This document shows positions 12,128 to 23,164 of a stretch of DNA of 64,000 bases, one piece after another. Every line of letters starts with the position of its first letter. Within the stretch, counting starts at the first letter, position 1. The translations under genes were made by a program, and so were the position numbers. The DNA comes from Sphagnum magellanicum (taxonomy: Eukaryota; Streptophyta; Sphagnopsida; Sphagnales; Sphagnaceae). The stretch covers positions 5,022,001 to 5,086,000 of the forward strand of contig CM038919.1 in assembly GCA_021904315.1 (NCBI GenBank). The letters run 5' to 3'. Below the pieces are notes generated by a model that did not search any database, was not told the DNA's origin, and worked only from the letters and a program-made list of their open reading frames with translations.

Positions 12128-12660
12128 ATCACAAAATTGAAAAAAAAAATTCTTGATCATGACCTATCAAATTTAGTGCACCCTCTTAATCTATTTTGGC
12201 AAAGAAATACCAAGCATGACCTTACCTCATAGTTGCACACAGTAGAATTTTGTAGAGTGCAGCAATCCTGTACAATAACATAACAAACTCAGGGAATTCA
12301 CACAGTGCAAATTGGGTGCATTACACAGCGCAATTTCGCACTCCAGCCTAGAGCAGGAGATTATCAGTTGTAAGGCCCTGCATCAGTTTTCATGCCATAG
12401 CTTTTTACCCTTCAGTTGTTCTGTAGGGGAAGTCACTGCTGTCAGTGTGTTAATAGTGATTGGGAACTTGAAATCACAATATTGTGTGAAGAATTCCAAA
12501 ATTCAAGAAAAATGCATCATTAAAAAAACTTCATTCATTGTGTCTAGAAAATTTGGTACAGTGCCACCCCAATCTAGTTTTTACAAAGAAATCTCAAGCA
12601 TGGTTGCCTAAAAAAATGACAAAATGGAACAACAAAATGCAATTTTGTAGAGTATATTAA
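12128..12660. repeat. Degenerate direct duplication of about 150 bp
   Basis: Two blocks (12128-12262 and 12490-12660) share, in the same order, an A/T-rich start, 'caatctatttt'-like, 'caaagaaat..caagcatg' and 'attttgtagagt' words. They differ by many substitutions and small gaps, so the duplication is old. No coding content. Confidence 0.45.
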
Positions 12661-13254
12661 TTCTAGCGTGTAGAAATGCAAATTTTGCAGGAGAAGAATT
12701 TGTTTTACATCTACAACAGAAGTGAGGAAACAAATTTACTTGGGAATTAGAAGTGATGATATTGAATGTGTGTATCAATCTTCCAAAAGAATCATTTTCA
12801 CCAATGCGGATTGTAGTACCTATATTGACACAAAAAAGGAAGCTTTAATTTTATTTCTTAAAACAAGAAACTTTGAATTCACAAACAATCTATTTCGTTT
12901 CTTGAACCCTATTTTCAACATTGTTTGGAATTCTAGTCTTTGAGACAAAAACAATTTGTCAAAGGATTATTGTTGAGTTGTTTTTATTGCTATGGCATTC
13001 CTTTTTACATTGTGAAATCTTCAGATTTCCAAAACATTTTATTATCTCTTGCAAATTATAGCCCATGCGATATGTGATTCTTGGTTCTGAAAATGGAAAA
13101 CAACTTTCCTTCCTAAAGTTAAAAGTTGTTCCTTATTTCAAGCATTAAGAGTTGCTAAATGCACTTGGGGAGACAATAGGTGCACTTGGCCATTAGAGTG
13201 TACCCCAATTTCCCTAAAACATTTAGTTTTTAATTACTCCATTGAATTAAATTC

Positions 13255-13355
13255 TATGTCAAAATTGCTCAATATTCAATAAATCATGCAATTTAGGTCC
13301 AAACATTACGAAATCACCTTGGTGTACCCCTACTTTTCAAGGGCTCTTCAACAAT
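13255..13355 (+). repeat. Dispersed repeat shared with 26195-26300
   Basis: Both places carry in order 'tattcaataa', 'catgcaatttaggtccaaacatta'-like sequence, a 'caccttggtgtac' word, 'atcaagggctttccaacaa'-like sequence and 'atatcac/ataccaag'. The wording resembles sequence often found in plant LTR regions, but only this fragment is conserved. Confidence 0.4.
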
Positions 13356-15188
13356 ACCAAGAGTGTGGTGGAGGGTGGTGTGATTTGGGAGATCTCCTTG
13401 ATGTGACAAACAAACAAAACAAGCAAACTACCTTCCTTAATAGATAGACACTTTCTAAGTAGTCTACTCGAACTTCCTTCCATATAAACCTATCCACCTC
13501 CTATTCTGATATCTAGATTAAGTTTCTTCAAGCTCACTTAAATCACTTTTGTGATTGGACCAAGTCCAATTACACTTTGCATTAAGTGGTCTTCAAAATA
13601 CTAGAAAATTAAACCTGGGGATATATATTCTAGAATACAATAGAAGGAAAACATAAGATTTACCATCAATCCTTAAAAGAGTCAAGCATTGGATTGGTCA
13701 AGTATATGCCAAAGTATAGCTTTTAACTTAATGTGGAAGAATGAACTGTTTCAAAAAAGAAGAAATGTTGAGTGTTTAGAGTTGTGCAAAATGTGGGATT
13801 GTAGCCAAAGGATATAGTGCACAAGAATGTTCTTTTTCTGAACAGGTTACTGTTTTTGGGGATTATGCTATGTGGGGAAGGGCAGGATTCTTTCATTACA
13901 TTAAAGCTTGGAGGTGGCAGCAGATTTAACAAGTTTTTTTTTTAACCAATTTATGTTCAACAGAGATTTTGGTCACTTGGGAGTGTGTATGATCATCAGC
14001 TGAAGATTATGTCATACAATGTGGTCAAGAAAATGACATACTCTCCCAACCCAGATGCTAAAGTGTACGACCAACTGGATTAGCATGAAGGGAGCAATTG
14101 AAGTATCTTCAGAATTCAATCAGTGATGTTATTTGGCTGTGAGACTGATTTTGAAATTCATTCACTCACATGCTTTTGGTCTGAACAATTGCTAGCTGGA
14201 GATCTAAGTTTGAAAACAATGGGTTCTTTCTCTCAAATTTCGTCAGATACAGCAAAAAGTTCTTGAACATAGTTTTCCTGAAAAAAAAATTTCACACTAA
14301 CGACAATAGTTCAAACATAACGACTATGTTAGCTATGGAACTTGTGCTGTAGAAGGCTTTGCTAGTTCATAACCTATGAGATCAAAGTACAAACATGTAC
14401 CCGAGCTAGAGTTGATTCTTACATGAGCGCATGTAGATTGTAGAGCGAAAAAAGATCAACAAACATTCATGCAGCAAGACACTTGGATAATGATATGGTT
14501 TATTATTTTGTAGCCGAAGACTTGGAAATCAGACTACTGTAATTCATTACGCACATAATCACACTCCAGCAGCTAAGTCTTATGACTGAAGACATTACAC
14601 TATAAAGTAGCTCTCAGTTCCAATTCATAGCATTTTTGTGAAGAAACAATGCAGGTCGTCAACTAGATCGAGGCTAAGTAGCTCAGTAAATCCTGGTTCA
14701 ACCAAGCCCCAGTTTGTGCGGAGATTGTGTTCCAGCTCCAATTGCAGATGCTCTCTTCAGACAGGAATACCTGCAGGTCAAAAATGTGAAGAAACATGGA
14801 ACACCAAGTCATTGCCAAAAAAGAGAAGATTCTGTCATGTCTAGTCTACTGTGTTTTGAGGTATGTTAGGACATCTTTCCATTAGGCTGCTGTAATCACA
14901 GAACTTTTGTGATGGCAGCAGCCTTCCATTGTGGCTATTCCTGCAGTTGTGCTCACAGTCATCTCACAGCTCTATAGGTCAAGCATTGACCAATTGCAGG
15001 ACCTATGAGTCAAACTGTTCACTCACCATACACTTACATTTGTGCTTTTATTCATGAGGACATGTGTTCCCAGAGTTCTTTCCACGATTAATAACATATT
15101 TTCACAACAATTGCAGCTCTCCAATGATGGAAAGCGAATGTTCCTCCTGCAGCTCCAAGTAACTAGGCAGTATGTCAGTGGCTTTCCA

Positions 15189-15748
15189 TTAGGTTTTTGT
15201 GTTCACAACACAATGTGCGTAATCGAGATCACAGCGGCCTAAAGGAGAGAGACCCTTAGGCTTGAGCATTTGTAGAATGAAAATTCCTCCATTGAACGAG
15301 CGAGCAAGCAAGCAAGCAAGAGTACTGGGCAAGAATATAACTTGCGGATCTCTACATTTGCAGATTAACAACGTGACTCCCAAGACCGGATACAGTAAAT
15401 GTATTAGTACTGACCGTTGCATCTCTGGCCCTTGGGCACTGGGAGGCGGCACCTCCTGGGAATGGTGATGGCAATTCTCGGCTGAACGCCCTGCGACCTG
15501 GCCAGTGGGTTGTTGAGAAGCGAGCACAAGCAATTGGCTCCCGCAGGTCCTCTTCCCATGGCAGCTACGTTGGTGCAGCACTGACGTGAGGGCGGTACAC
15601 TGAGGCTCTTGGAGGCGGGAAGGCACGGCACCAGCTGGTAAATACTGCAGGAATTAGCTGCTGCTTCGACTGAGCTGGGCACCAGAGTGCTCGCCACTAT
15701 CAGAACCACAAGACCCATTACAACAAACATAGTACTGGACTTCGACAT
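15189..15748 (-). CDS. Nonspecific lipid transfer protein, two exons
   Basis: Exon 1 is 15748-15415 and exon 2 is 15238-15189, separated by a 176-base GT-AG intron (donor AACG/GTCAGT, acceptor CTCTCTCCTTTAG). The product is 127 residues. Residues 1-30 are a signal peptide with a VVMGLVVLIVAS core. The eight-cysteine motif is complete: C34, C42, CC57-58, C73, C75, C100 and C110, with spacing 7-14-CC-14-CXC-24-9, plus the YQLVPCLP and CCTNV signatures. The four disulfides would make the usual helical cavity for lipids or fatty acids outside the cell. The intron falls four bases after the last cysteine codon, a known position in plant LTP genes, which supports splicing. Without splicing the protein would end NGQY at 15404. 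The exon 2 tail adds two further cysteines, which is unusual. An upstream in-frame Met (15856) would place 36 residues before the signal peptide, so MSKSS is preferred. Confidence 0.85.
15300..15322. repeat. Short (AAGC)n microsatellite in the LTP intron
   Basis: GAGCGAGCAAGCAAGCAAGC-like run of about six four-base units, within the single intron of the lipid transfer protein gene. Confidence 0.7.
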
Positions 15749-15956
15749 CTTGATCAAGCAACAATTCCAGAAGAGAAACGAAAAAACTCCTTCCGAGAAG
15801 AAGCTCAATATCAAAGTCGAAAAACCAAAAAAACAAAATAGTTCAACAACTAACAAAAACAGGAATTGACAACTGCAATTCTGAAGAAGACTCTACTACA
15901 ACAGTACTGCTGATCAAAGCCAAATTGCTGTGATAATCCAAGGCAACTATGGTTGT

Positions 15957-15967
15957 GTTATATAGTT
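15957..15967 (-). promoter_or_regulatory. TATA box of the lipid transfer protein gene
   Basis: The minus strand reads AACTATATAAC about 210 bases upstream of the chosen ATG at 15748. It is a good plant TATA match and implies a 5' UTR of roughly 180 bases. Confidence 0.5.
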
Positions 15968-16519
15968 CACCAGCAGCTTACAGTGATCGAGGATCTCTAG
16001 TACTTCCTTCTTGGAAATTCCTGCGCGAAGGGAGCAGGTGGAACTGGTGCACTTGAATTTGCATCACACTTGAACTAAAAGCCAAAGGCTGGCATTTAGT
16101 ACTACTTAATGCCCGCGACTTGCACCACTGGAATTCTTTCTATAAATTTCTTCATGTCAGGTCTGATTTGCAGCTACTAATTGCAATGTGCATGATGTTT
16201 ATAGTGGCTGATTACTGCTGCCGAAGATTCAATCAAATTTCTTGGCGTTACTGGCAGCCTCCTCGCAACTCCTCAAGAAAAACAATAACTACAGAAGAGC
16301 CGCCGCTAGCAGCAGCTTATCCTTAGTGACTAGGTACCCCCCACAAATTACAAAAGATCAGCAAACCTACCTACCTGGGCCACCAAGTGCATTACCTACT
16401 TACCTACTCCCTATAGCATCTTCTTACATTTCCTAGCTTCTTACCTATTTTACTTACCCACTAATGCCATAGGTAGTTAGTTAGTTACCTAGGTTGTGTT
16501 AGGGAGGAGTAGCAGGGTT
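15968..16519. other. LTP upstream region, no gene seen
   Basis: Promoter-side DNA with many CTAC/TACC words around 16360-16490 (degenerate tetranucleotide repeat). No coding feature is supported. Confidence 0.5.
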
Positions 16520-16830
16520 ACTATGGATGGATGATTCATCAACAACCGCGTCATAATGGGTTTCCAATGGATGGATGGATGTTTCATTCGCAAAGCCTGA
16601 GTCATTAATGGGTTTCCAATGGATGGATGGATGGATGTTTCGTTCACAAAGTCTGAGTCATTAATGGGTTTCCAATGGATGGATGGATGTTTCATTCACA
16701 AAGTCTGAGTCGTTAATGGGTTTCCAATGGATGGATGATTCATTCACAACTTAGTCATAATGTGGTTTTAGTCGATGGATGGATCATCCCCAACTGAGTC
16801 ATAATGAGTTTCCAATGGGTGGTGCACTGG
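16520..16830. repeat. Minisatellite, 52-56 bp unit, about six copies
   Basis: The anchor word GGGTTTCCAATGGATGG recurs at about 16558, 16610, 16666 and 16718, giving steps of 52, 56 and 52 bases. The 56-base step comes from one extra GGAT tetramer in a (GGAT)n run inside the unit. More diverged units flank the core on both sides. The open frame on the minus strand here (HPSIHWKP repeats) is only the translated repeat. Confidence 0.85.
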
Positions 16831-17299
16831 TGGGTGCAGGATCAATGGTGCAAGCAACACCAAGTGTTGCTCCCACTCCAAGTTGCCCCAAAGGGATGTT
16901 TTTTTGGGATGGCATCTTATTATGGTAGTCTTGTTTCTACAAATTGAGATTACAATTTAATTTCACAGGAACCAAAGCTCTCTAGAGCTTATGACATACA
17001 CAGTTTTGTTGAGGTTCCCTTTTGGTCCAAAATTTTTGTTTCCAACATGTTTCTCAGCTTGTTACTCCGGAGAGGTGTTCTTAGCATTTTGTTCAGATTC
17101 CAAATTGAACTTGGGCTTTCTTACTATATAGCTTGCTGTGTTTCATGGCCTTGGGTCATGGAGCACCCATGTTGGTACCATGGTAAAAATCCCAAAGTTC
17201 ATTTGAATATATCCTAAATATTACAAATATCCCAATGCTTAGATTAAATCAGGGTCTTTGAGTTCAAATCTAACTTTTTGGGCTTAATATGGCCACTAA

Positions 17300-17645
17300 G
17301 AGGCCTCACTCAACAAGGTGAAGGTACCAACCAGGTTTCAAGGATGGTTCTTGGCTTTTATAAAGCACCTCCAATGCTGGTTATTTAAAAGAAATTTACA
17401 GTGTATTTCTTCTACTTAAAAGAAATTAGAATGGTCCTGGTTCTGGTTCCAAAAAGAGTGGAACCCTAAGTCCAGTTCTGGTCTAATTCTTTGAAGGAAA
17501 AAGTTAATTCTGATTCTGATTCCTCAAATCAGACTTGGTTTCCAGTTTCAGTTGGGGGTAACCTGGTCTGAAACTAGCAACTAATTGCCAGTTAACCCCA
17601 GTTTAAACCAGCCAAACTGGGTAACCGCCCAACACTGGTACCACC
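17300..17645. repeat. ACCAGTGTTG-family repeat, copy c
   Basis: It ends with GGGTAACCGCCCAACACTGG, matching the right end of the 2993-3523 copy. It holds the same 'ccagttctggt', 'ggttcc' and 'aaactgggtaacc' style interior. A 'ggcctcactcaacaaggtgaaggtacca'-type block at its left is shared with about 3742-3775. Confidence 0.45.
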
Positions 17646-18969
17646 ATGGGTACTAGTTAACCCTGGCTGTGTTTTATGGATGAATATGGCTCAAAATGTT
17701 CATAATAGGAATTCAGAAATTGTGTACACGGCATCAATGAAGAGAAAATAACAAAAAGAAACAAACAGATAACAAAGGATATGCTGTTTGATGAAACCCT
17801 ACCAAACTTCATAAACTGAAAACACCCAAGAAAGGGAGAGAAATAGAAACAAAGGGGCAAAGAACAAATCCCAGGCAAGCAAACAGCCCAAAAGAGGCGC
17901 GCCAGATGGAGATAATGGTAACCACTAAGTACCGAAACCTTCACCAGTGGCATGAAGCATATCAACTAAAGAAAGGGGGAGGTAAGCTCGTAAAAACTTC
18001 AAGCCTAGAAGAACCCTCCCCTGCAGTAACAGACCGCCTCAATGCTGTTTCATTTGTCCTTCCATAAATATGGGCTCTAGTCAACATAGTTCTATATGCA
18101 TTTACATAAATTCAAATACAAGAGTCAACTTGTCGTGAAGTATACCTACTACTACATACAACACCACCCATTGAACTAGAAAATGCCAAGGGCTCACTAA
18201 TGATGAAGCTTTTGGGTCAACCCAATTCTTGTCATCTCTTGAGCTGTGTTTTTGTTTTTCAGTTTTGTGATGTAGTTGAATTTGCAATCATCCGTCCATA
18301 TGACCACTACGCCACATTTGGATATCAAGAATAATGAAAGTAAGAAATTTTAAGCATTGTTTTGTATTGTTTGACTCCCTATTAGAACTTATTATGTTTA
18401 ATCTGGTGATTCTTTTGAATCTTTTGAAAAGATTTTTTTTTTGGAGCTACAAATTTAGCTTTTATAAAAAACCCAAAAAAAAAAAAAAAATTGTTATTTT
18501 GAAATTACAAATGTTCTAAGCATTTGTGTTAAAACTATTCACACAAAATAAAAAAATTGAGTGCAATAGTAACAAAGAGCCACAAAATTCCCACATGTTC
18601 ACAATTCAAATAGTGAACCGAATTTTTGTGAAAATATGAAGTTGACATGTTGAAAATCATCATAATTATCATAGGCCACACTCTGAATATTTTTCACTAC
18701 TCAGACAATAATATCATAGTAGATCATGGAAATAGTAATAATTTCAATTTTTTTCTTTAAAAAAATCTTTGAAAAAAAAAATAATTTGTTTTGTCAATGT
18801 GTACACTGACCTTAGGCTATGGTATCTAAGTACTAGCACAAAAGAATGGGTACATTAATCGAACGAGTGGGTTTCCTTCTCACACTTTGGGTCACTTGTT
18901 TAAGTATTGGCAACTTGATTTTTAAAAAGAGAGGCAATTTCTTGAGTGGTATTAGTTACATGGCAAATT

Positions 18970-19310
18970 TCAAGAGACTGAAATAGGGCCAGGGAGAACC
19001 AGTTCCAGTCTGGGTTACATGACTGGAACTGGCAATTAACTGCTGGTTAATGTCCACTTAGTCCTCAATTCTACTCTATTTTTCCTCAAAAATTTCGATC
19101 CCAGTTCTGATTCCAGTTCCACATGTAAATGGAATCAAGAATCCAGTTCCAAGTCCAGTTTCTGAACAGTGTAAATTCTGGCACCTATTCTGGAACCGGT
19201 TCCAAAAATCAGACACAGTTCCAGTTCAGATGTTATTAACCAGAACCAGCAGTTCTAACCATCCAAACCAGGCAACAGCCCAACACCAGTCTGCATGAGT
19301 GTTGTCCGGT
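18970..19310. repeat. ACCAGTGTTG-family repeat, copy d
   Basis: The interior is a series of 'ccagttccag' and 'ttctgattcc' words. The right end, CAACAGCCCAACACCAG, corresponds to the family terminus at 17645 and 3523. No coding content. Confidence 0.45.
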
Positions 19311-19599
19311 TATCAACATCTAGACCTAACCTGTGGATAACAATAATAGATTTTATTTTATTTTTGGGCAAGGAAGGATATGTACCCCCAAAAAAATCAA
19401 TCTACTACAATAGCCGGTTACAAATAATTTTATTTTTCTTGTTCATCTACAGGTTATGAATATTCCAATTTTCAGTTTTTGAAACATGGTGGATATGCAC
19501 AAAGGTTATGTATGCAAAATTTCCAAACTTGGTTGCTTAAAAGACTACAAGCTAATCTAACAACACAAAAATAACACAAGCAAAATCCAAAACAAAGTA

Positions 19600-19690
19600 A
19601 CGTGCAGGGGAATTGAACCCCAATTCTATGAAGAACTATGAAAAACTCTACCCAATTGCAACAAGTTTCCTGCCCCAACCACAACCCCAC
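19600..19690 (-). repeat. tRNA-like (SINE-head-like) sequence
   Basis: On the minus strand an A-box-like stretch (TTGCAATTGGGTAGAG) is followed about 30 bases later by a T-arm and B-box-like stretch (GGGGTTCAATTCCCC). This is the arrangement of a tRNA or a tRNA-derived SINE promoter. The acceptor and anticodon arms do not fold well, so it is not a working tRNA gene. It lies just beyond the end of the hAT relic and could be chance. Confidence 0.3.
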
Positions 19691-19707
19691 AAAATTAAAC
19701 CACAAAA

Positions 19708-21865
19708 TTAATCATTGTCAACTTGCAATTGTTCAAAGAAATCAGCTTTTTCAAGCAAGTCATAGTTCTCCTCTGCCAAAGAGTCTTCTTCTTTTAAGTA
19801 TTCTTTTATATCTACATTTGGTTTGTAACTATGGCATGGGTCATCAAGCCAATTTTTCACCATTGTGATGATCCGATCCATGTTCTCCACCTCTAAGCAA
19901 TAGTGTTTTAAAGTTGTCAACACACTTGCAAGAGTAAACACACACTCAGTTTCTATTTGCAAAGAAACCCACGTTTGGAAACTAGCCTTCATGGATGCAC
20001 CACCGTGCTAGTGGATCTACACATGTAAATGGAAAAATAGGAACCCTCCTAAACAGAGATAGTTCTCAATAACCAATGCATGTGAAGATTCCTTAATTAA
20101 GGTCCGCACACCAAACATATTTTCTTCAAATTCCTCACCTACAACATCAATTGTTGTTGCAACAACAAATGCATTCATGGTAGTAGGGTCCAACCGTTCA
20201 AAACAGACCATCAAAAGAGGAATAACAATTCTAGCATCATATTTAGTGGCCAATTGAATGGCATTCCCACATCCCAACAAATTATCCACAATGCGTAAAG
20301 ACTTGAAGCGTGGATCCAATATGATGGCCATCATATTATGAGCCTACCCTCCATTAAAAGTTCTCAAAAATTGCAAAAAAGGTTTGATAACCTTAATAAC
20401 CTCTAGCTGCATATTTCTATGCAAAACAAGGATCTCACTCTCAAATGAATCAAAAATTTCAAGCCCACCAAAAAGTGGCAATAATGCTACTTCCATGCTC
20501 ATAGTAAATGCAATAGTTATTGTCAAAGCATCTAACAACAACCAATGGCCCCTTGATTGATTCATGACATATGTTGATACAAAAGGGTTTAAGCAAGATG
20601 TGACTACTTCAACAACAACCCACACTTGGGTTTTTTGCACTCTTTGTTGCAAAGCCACAACTTTCTACCTTCCATAACAAAAAATAATGACATCTTTAAA
20701 CTACAAACATTCTTCAAACATTATGATCTTGCTTGCAAATCTAATTTTCATGAAAGTTTTTAATTTTCGATGTCACATCCTGTTATCACAACAAGCCTAC
20801 TCACACTCCTACCTCGTTTTCTTAAACTTTTTGGTCCATGTAATTATTTTTTGTAAACAAGCATGTGCATCCCTCACACTAACACTTCTCAACCCAATAG
20901 AGATTTTGTCATCATTAATAGCATACTAACATGTTGTAGACATTACATGCCCAAAACAAGTACCCTCGTAACCACTAAATAACTTCAAAGGTTCACAATC
21001 AACAATTAACTATAGAGTTATTGCCATAACAATCAAATTACTACCTTCATCCTTTACAAATGCAATTACTTGATGCAATAATCCATACTTCTCCAATAAA
21101 TACTAGAGTTGTATGGCCATGGATTACCTGGAAGTCTCATGAACCTCAAACAACCTCACAATAACATTCATCGACACCCAAGTTTCATTCAAAAAATTTA
21201 TAACCAAAACAAATGTGTCAACACTGCCATGACACATCCTAAGATCAAAACTAGCTAAAACTATTGCTGTAGTTTTCAAATTTGGCAAAACATGTTAGTC
21301 CAATGTCTTCTTCACCATTGCAAGTAACATTTCTTCCACTAGAAAGGACTGAAAAGGAAATTGAACTTGGGGACATTGACATAAAACCAACCTCTGAAGC
21401 CAAATGTTTTCACAAGAAGATAATGGCCTATAACCTTTACAGATGTGTAACACCAGATCCTCAAGAAACTATAATTAAGCATTATCAATGTTTTTATAAG
21501 GATTTTTGGCACTAAAGAATGTTATAATTACATAGCTAGAAAGACTTGCCCTCTTTTTTCCGTTGTTAGGTATGATCAAGTGCTACCACCTTTTAACTAC
21601 AAATCTGCTTCCTCTAAGCTCATAACTTTGGATATGTAATCTCCACATGAGTCTTCATGGGAGTTATGCCATTGGTTTTGCTTTATTTTATCAAACCCTT
21701 ACGGAAAATAAATCGTTATGTTAAATCAATCTCAAATGCTTGTTCAGGTTTGCAAACGATGCATCGCACCATTTGTGGGTTTTCCAAATCCACAGGATGA
21801 TCATCATTGACAACAAAATCACCAGCATCTAAAAATCCGACCATGAAGCCTCTGAGCAATAGCTT
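19708..21865 (-). pseudogene. hAT-family transposase relic, nearly full layout
   Basis: Reading the minus strand from 21865 down, a BED-type zinc finger is recognisable (MVRCIVCKPE, later KTNGITPMKTHVEITYPK, with Y where the final His would stand). Next come a conserved central part (VLASFDLRMCHGSVDTFVLV, VIAFVKDEGSN, YEGTCFGHVM, ISIGLRSVS-like) and the block with ILDPRFKSL (about 20300). The C-terminal hAT dimerisation region follows (IETECVFTLASVLTTLKH, VKNWLDDP; 19708-19992) and an acidic tail. Stops and shifts interrupt it, several of them TAG or TAA where the family has Gln. The organisation matches the BED-finger hAT-like proteins common in plant genomes. It is a plain DNA transposon, long inactive. 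I did not find terminal inverted repeats. Confidence 0.8.
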
Positions 21866-22454
21866 GTGCTTTTATGGTCTCAAGTTGGAGAGCATTTAAA
21901 TTTGGCACATTATTGTTAGTTTAAAGGTGGACACTTTCAATGTTCGAAAATGAGGATGTAATTATAAGTGTGGGGAGCTAATGCATTTTCATCAATTCCA
22001 CCACAACCTCAATCATGCAAAACTCTACCTCCTTAGCCATCGAGCAAATAGACAAAATTTACAATGCACTTACACACAACAAAAAAGATTCACTAAAACA
22101 CATTAAAACAAAACGGATTCAACTTCAAGTTCCTATAACCAAAAATAAATAAATCAAAGGTTTAAGGTTTAGGAGCTAACCTTCATTGTGAAAGGTAATG
22201 GCTTCTTCTCGTTGCGTGCTACATCCAAAGTCCAAAATGTGGTTGATGTTGCAAGTTGCATCCAAAATGTGGAAACAAACTTGCATAAACACCAAGCAAC
22301 AAAGCCAAAAGCACAACCCAAAAGGAAGTGAAGAGCACAACACTTGGAGCAAAGCCAGGAAGGAAACACAAACACAAAGTGCAGAGCGCAAAAGCATAAA
22401 GTTATAAGCAAAGCTCAAAAGGAAGCATAAAGTGCAACACTAGGAATAAAACCA
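21866..22454. other. Spacer before the minisatellite
   Basis: Non-coding. From about 22160 it resembles 23170-23290: both have a 'ggtttagg..taggagc/gtta' lead, then 'gttgca..gttgcatccaaaa'. Two open frames on the minus strand at 22169-22418 come from this repetitive sequence. Confidence 0.45.
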
Positions 22455-23164
22455 AGAAAACACCGTGCTTGAAAAAATACAATGTTAAAAAAATAATGCC
22501 AAAAAATCACAATCCTTGAAAAACCATAATGCCAAAAAATAAGGTTAAAAAACCAAAGTGCTTGAGAAAGCACAGTGCCCAAAATGCAACACTAAGAAAC
22601 CATGGTGCTTGAAAAAGCACATTGCCCACAAACAATGCTAAAAAACTACAACACTTGTAAAAGCACAGTGCCTAGAAACAACGCCAAAAAACCATGGCAC
22701 TTGAAAAAGCACAATGCCTAGAAACAATGCCAAGAAACCACGGCACTTGAAAAGGCATAGTGCCTAGAAACAATGCCAAGAAATCACGTTGCTTGAGAAA
22801 GAACGGTGCCCACAAACAATGCTAAAAAACTACAACACTTGTAAAAGCACAGTGCCCAGAAACAATGCCAAAAAACCATGGCACTTGAAAAAGCACAATG
22901 CCTAGAAACAATGCCAAGAAACCACGGCACTTGAAAAGGCATAGTGCCTAGAAACAATGCCAAGAAACCACGGCACTTGAAAAGGCATAGTGCCTAGAAA
23001 CAATGCCAAGAAACCACGGCACTTGAAAAGGCATAGTGCCTAGAAACAATGCCAAGAAACCACGGCACTTGAAAAGGCATAGTGCCTAGAAACAATGCCA
23101 AGAAATCATGTTGCTTGAGAAAGAACGATGCCTAGAAACAATGCTGAAAAATCACAGTGTTTGA
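22455..23164. repeat. 46 bp minisatellite with 184 bp higher-order period
   Basis: About 15 units of 46 bases, typified by GTGCCTAGAAACAATGCCAA plus GAAACCACGGCACTTG plus AAAAGGCATA. The block starting GCCCACAAACAATGCTAAAA occurs at 22624 and again at 22808, exactly 184 bases (four units) apart, with the same order of variant units between. This shows duplication of a four-unit block. Units at 22900-23090 are nearly identical (recently homogenised), while the left edge is degenerate. Forty-six is not a multiple of three and no long frame crosses it. Confidence 0.9.

Larger units (their letters stand above)
9986..15188. other. Intergenic, repeat-rich, no supported gene
   Basis: A purine-rich run before TGTTATGC near 10300-10311 resembles the junction of a polypurine tract and an LTR start, but no partner repeat is seen. 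A degenerate direct duplication lies at 12128-12262 and 12490-12660. A repeat shared with 26195-26300 lies at 13255-13355. Open frames of 65-99 codons show no recognisable domains. Confidence 0.45.
16831..19599. other. Intergenic with ACCAGTGTTG-family repeats
   Basis: Apart from the two repeat copies listed separately, only low-complexity DNA is seen: A-runs near 18473-18490 and T-runs near 18430. Open frames of 61-102 codons lack recognisable domains. Confidence 0.5.

Noticed and set aside
16489-16695. HPSIHWKP repeat protein on the minus strand
   Set aside because: Pure translation of the 52 bp minisatellite; frame shifts with unit length changes.
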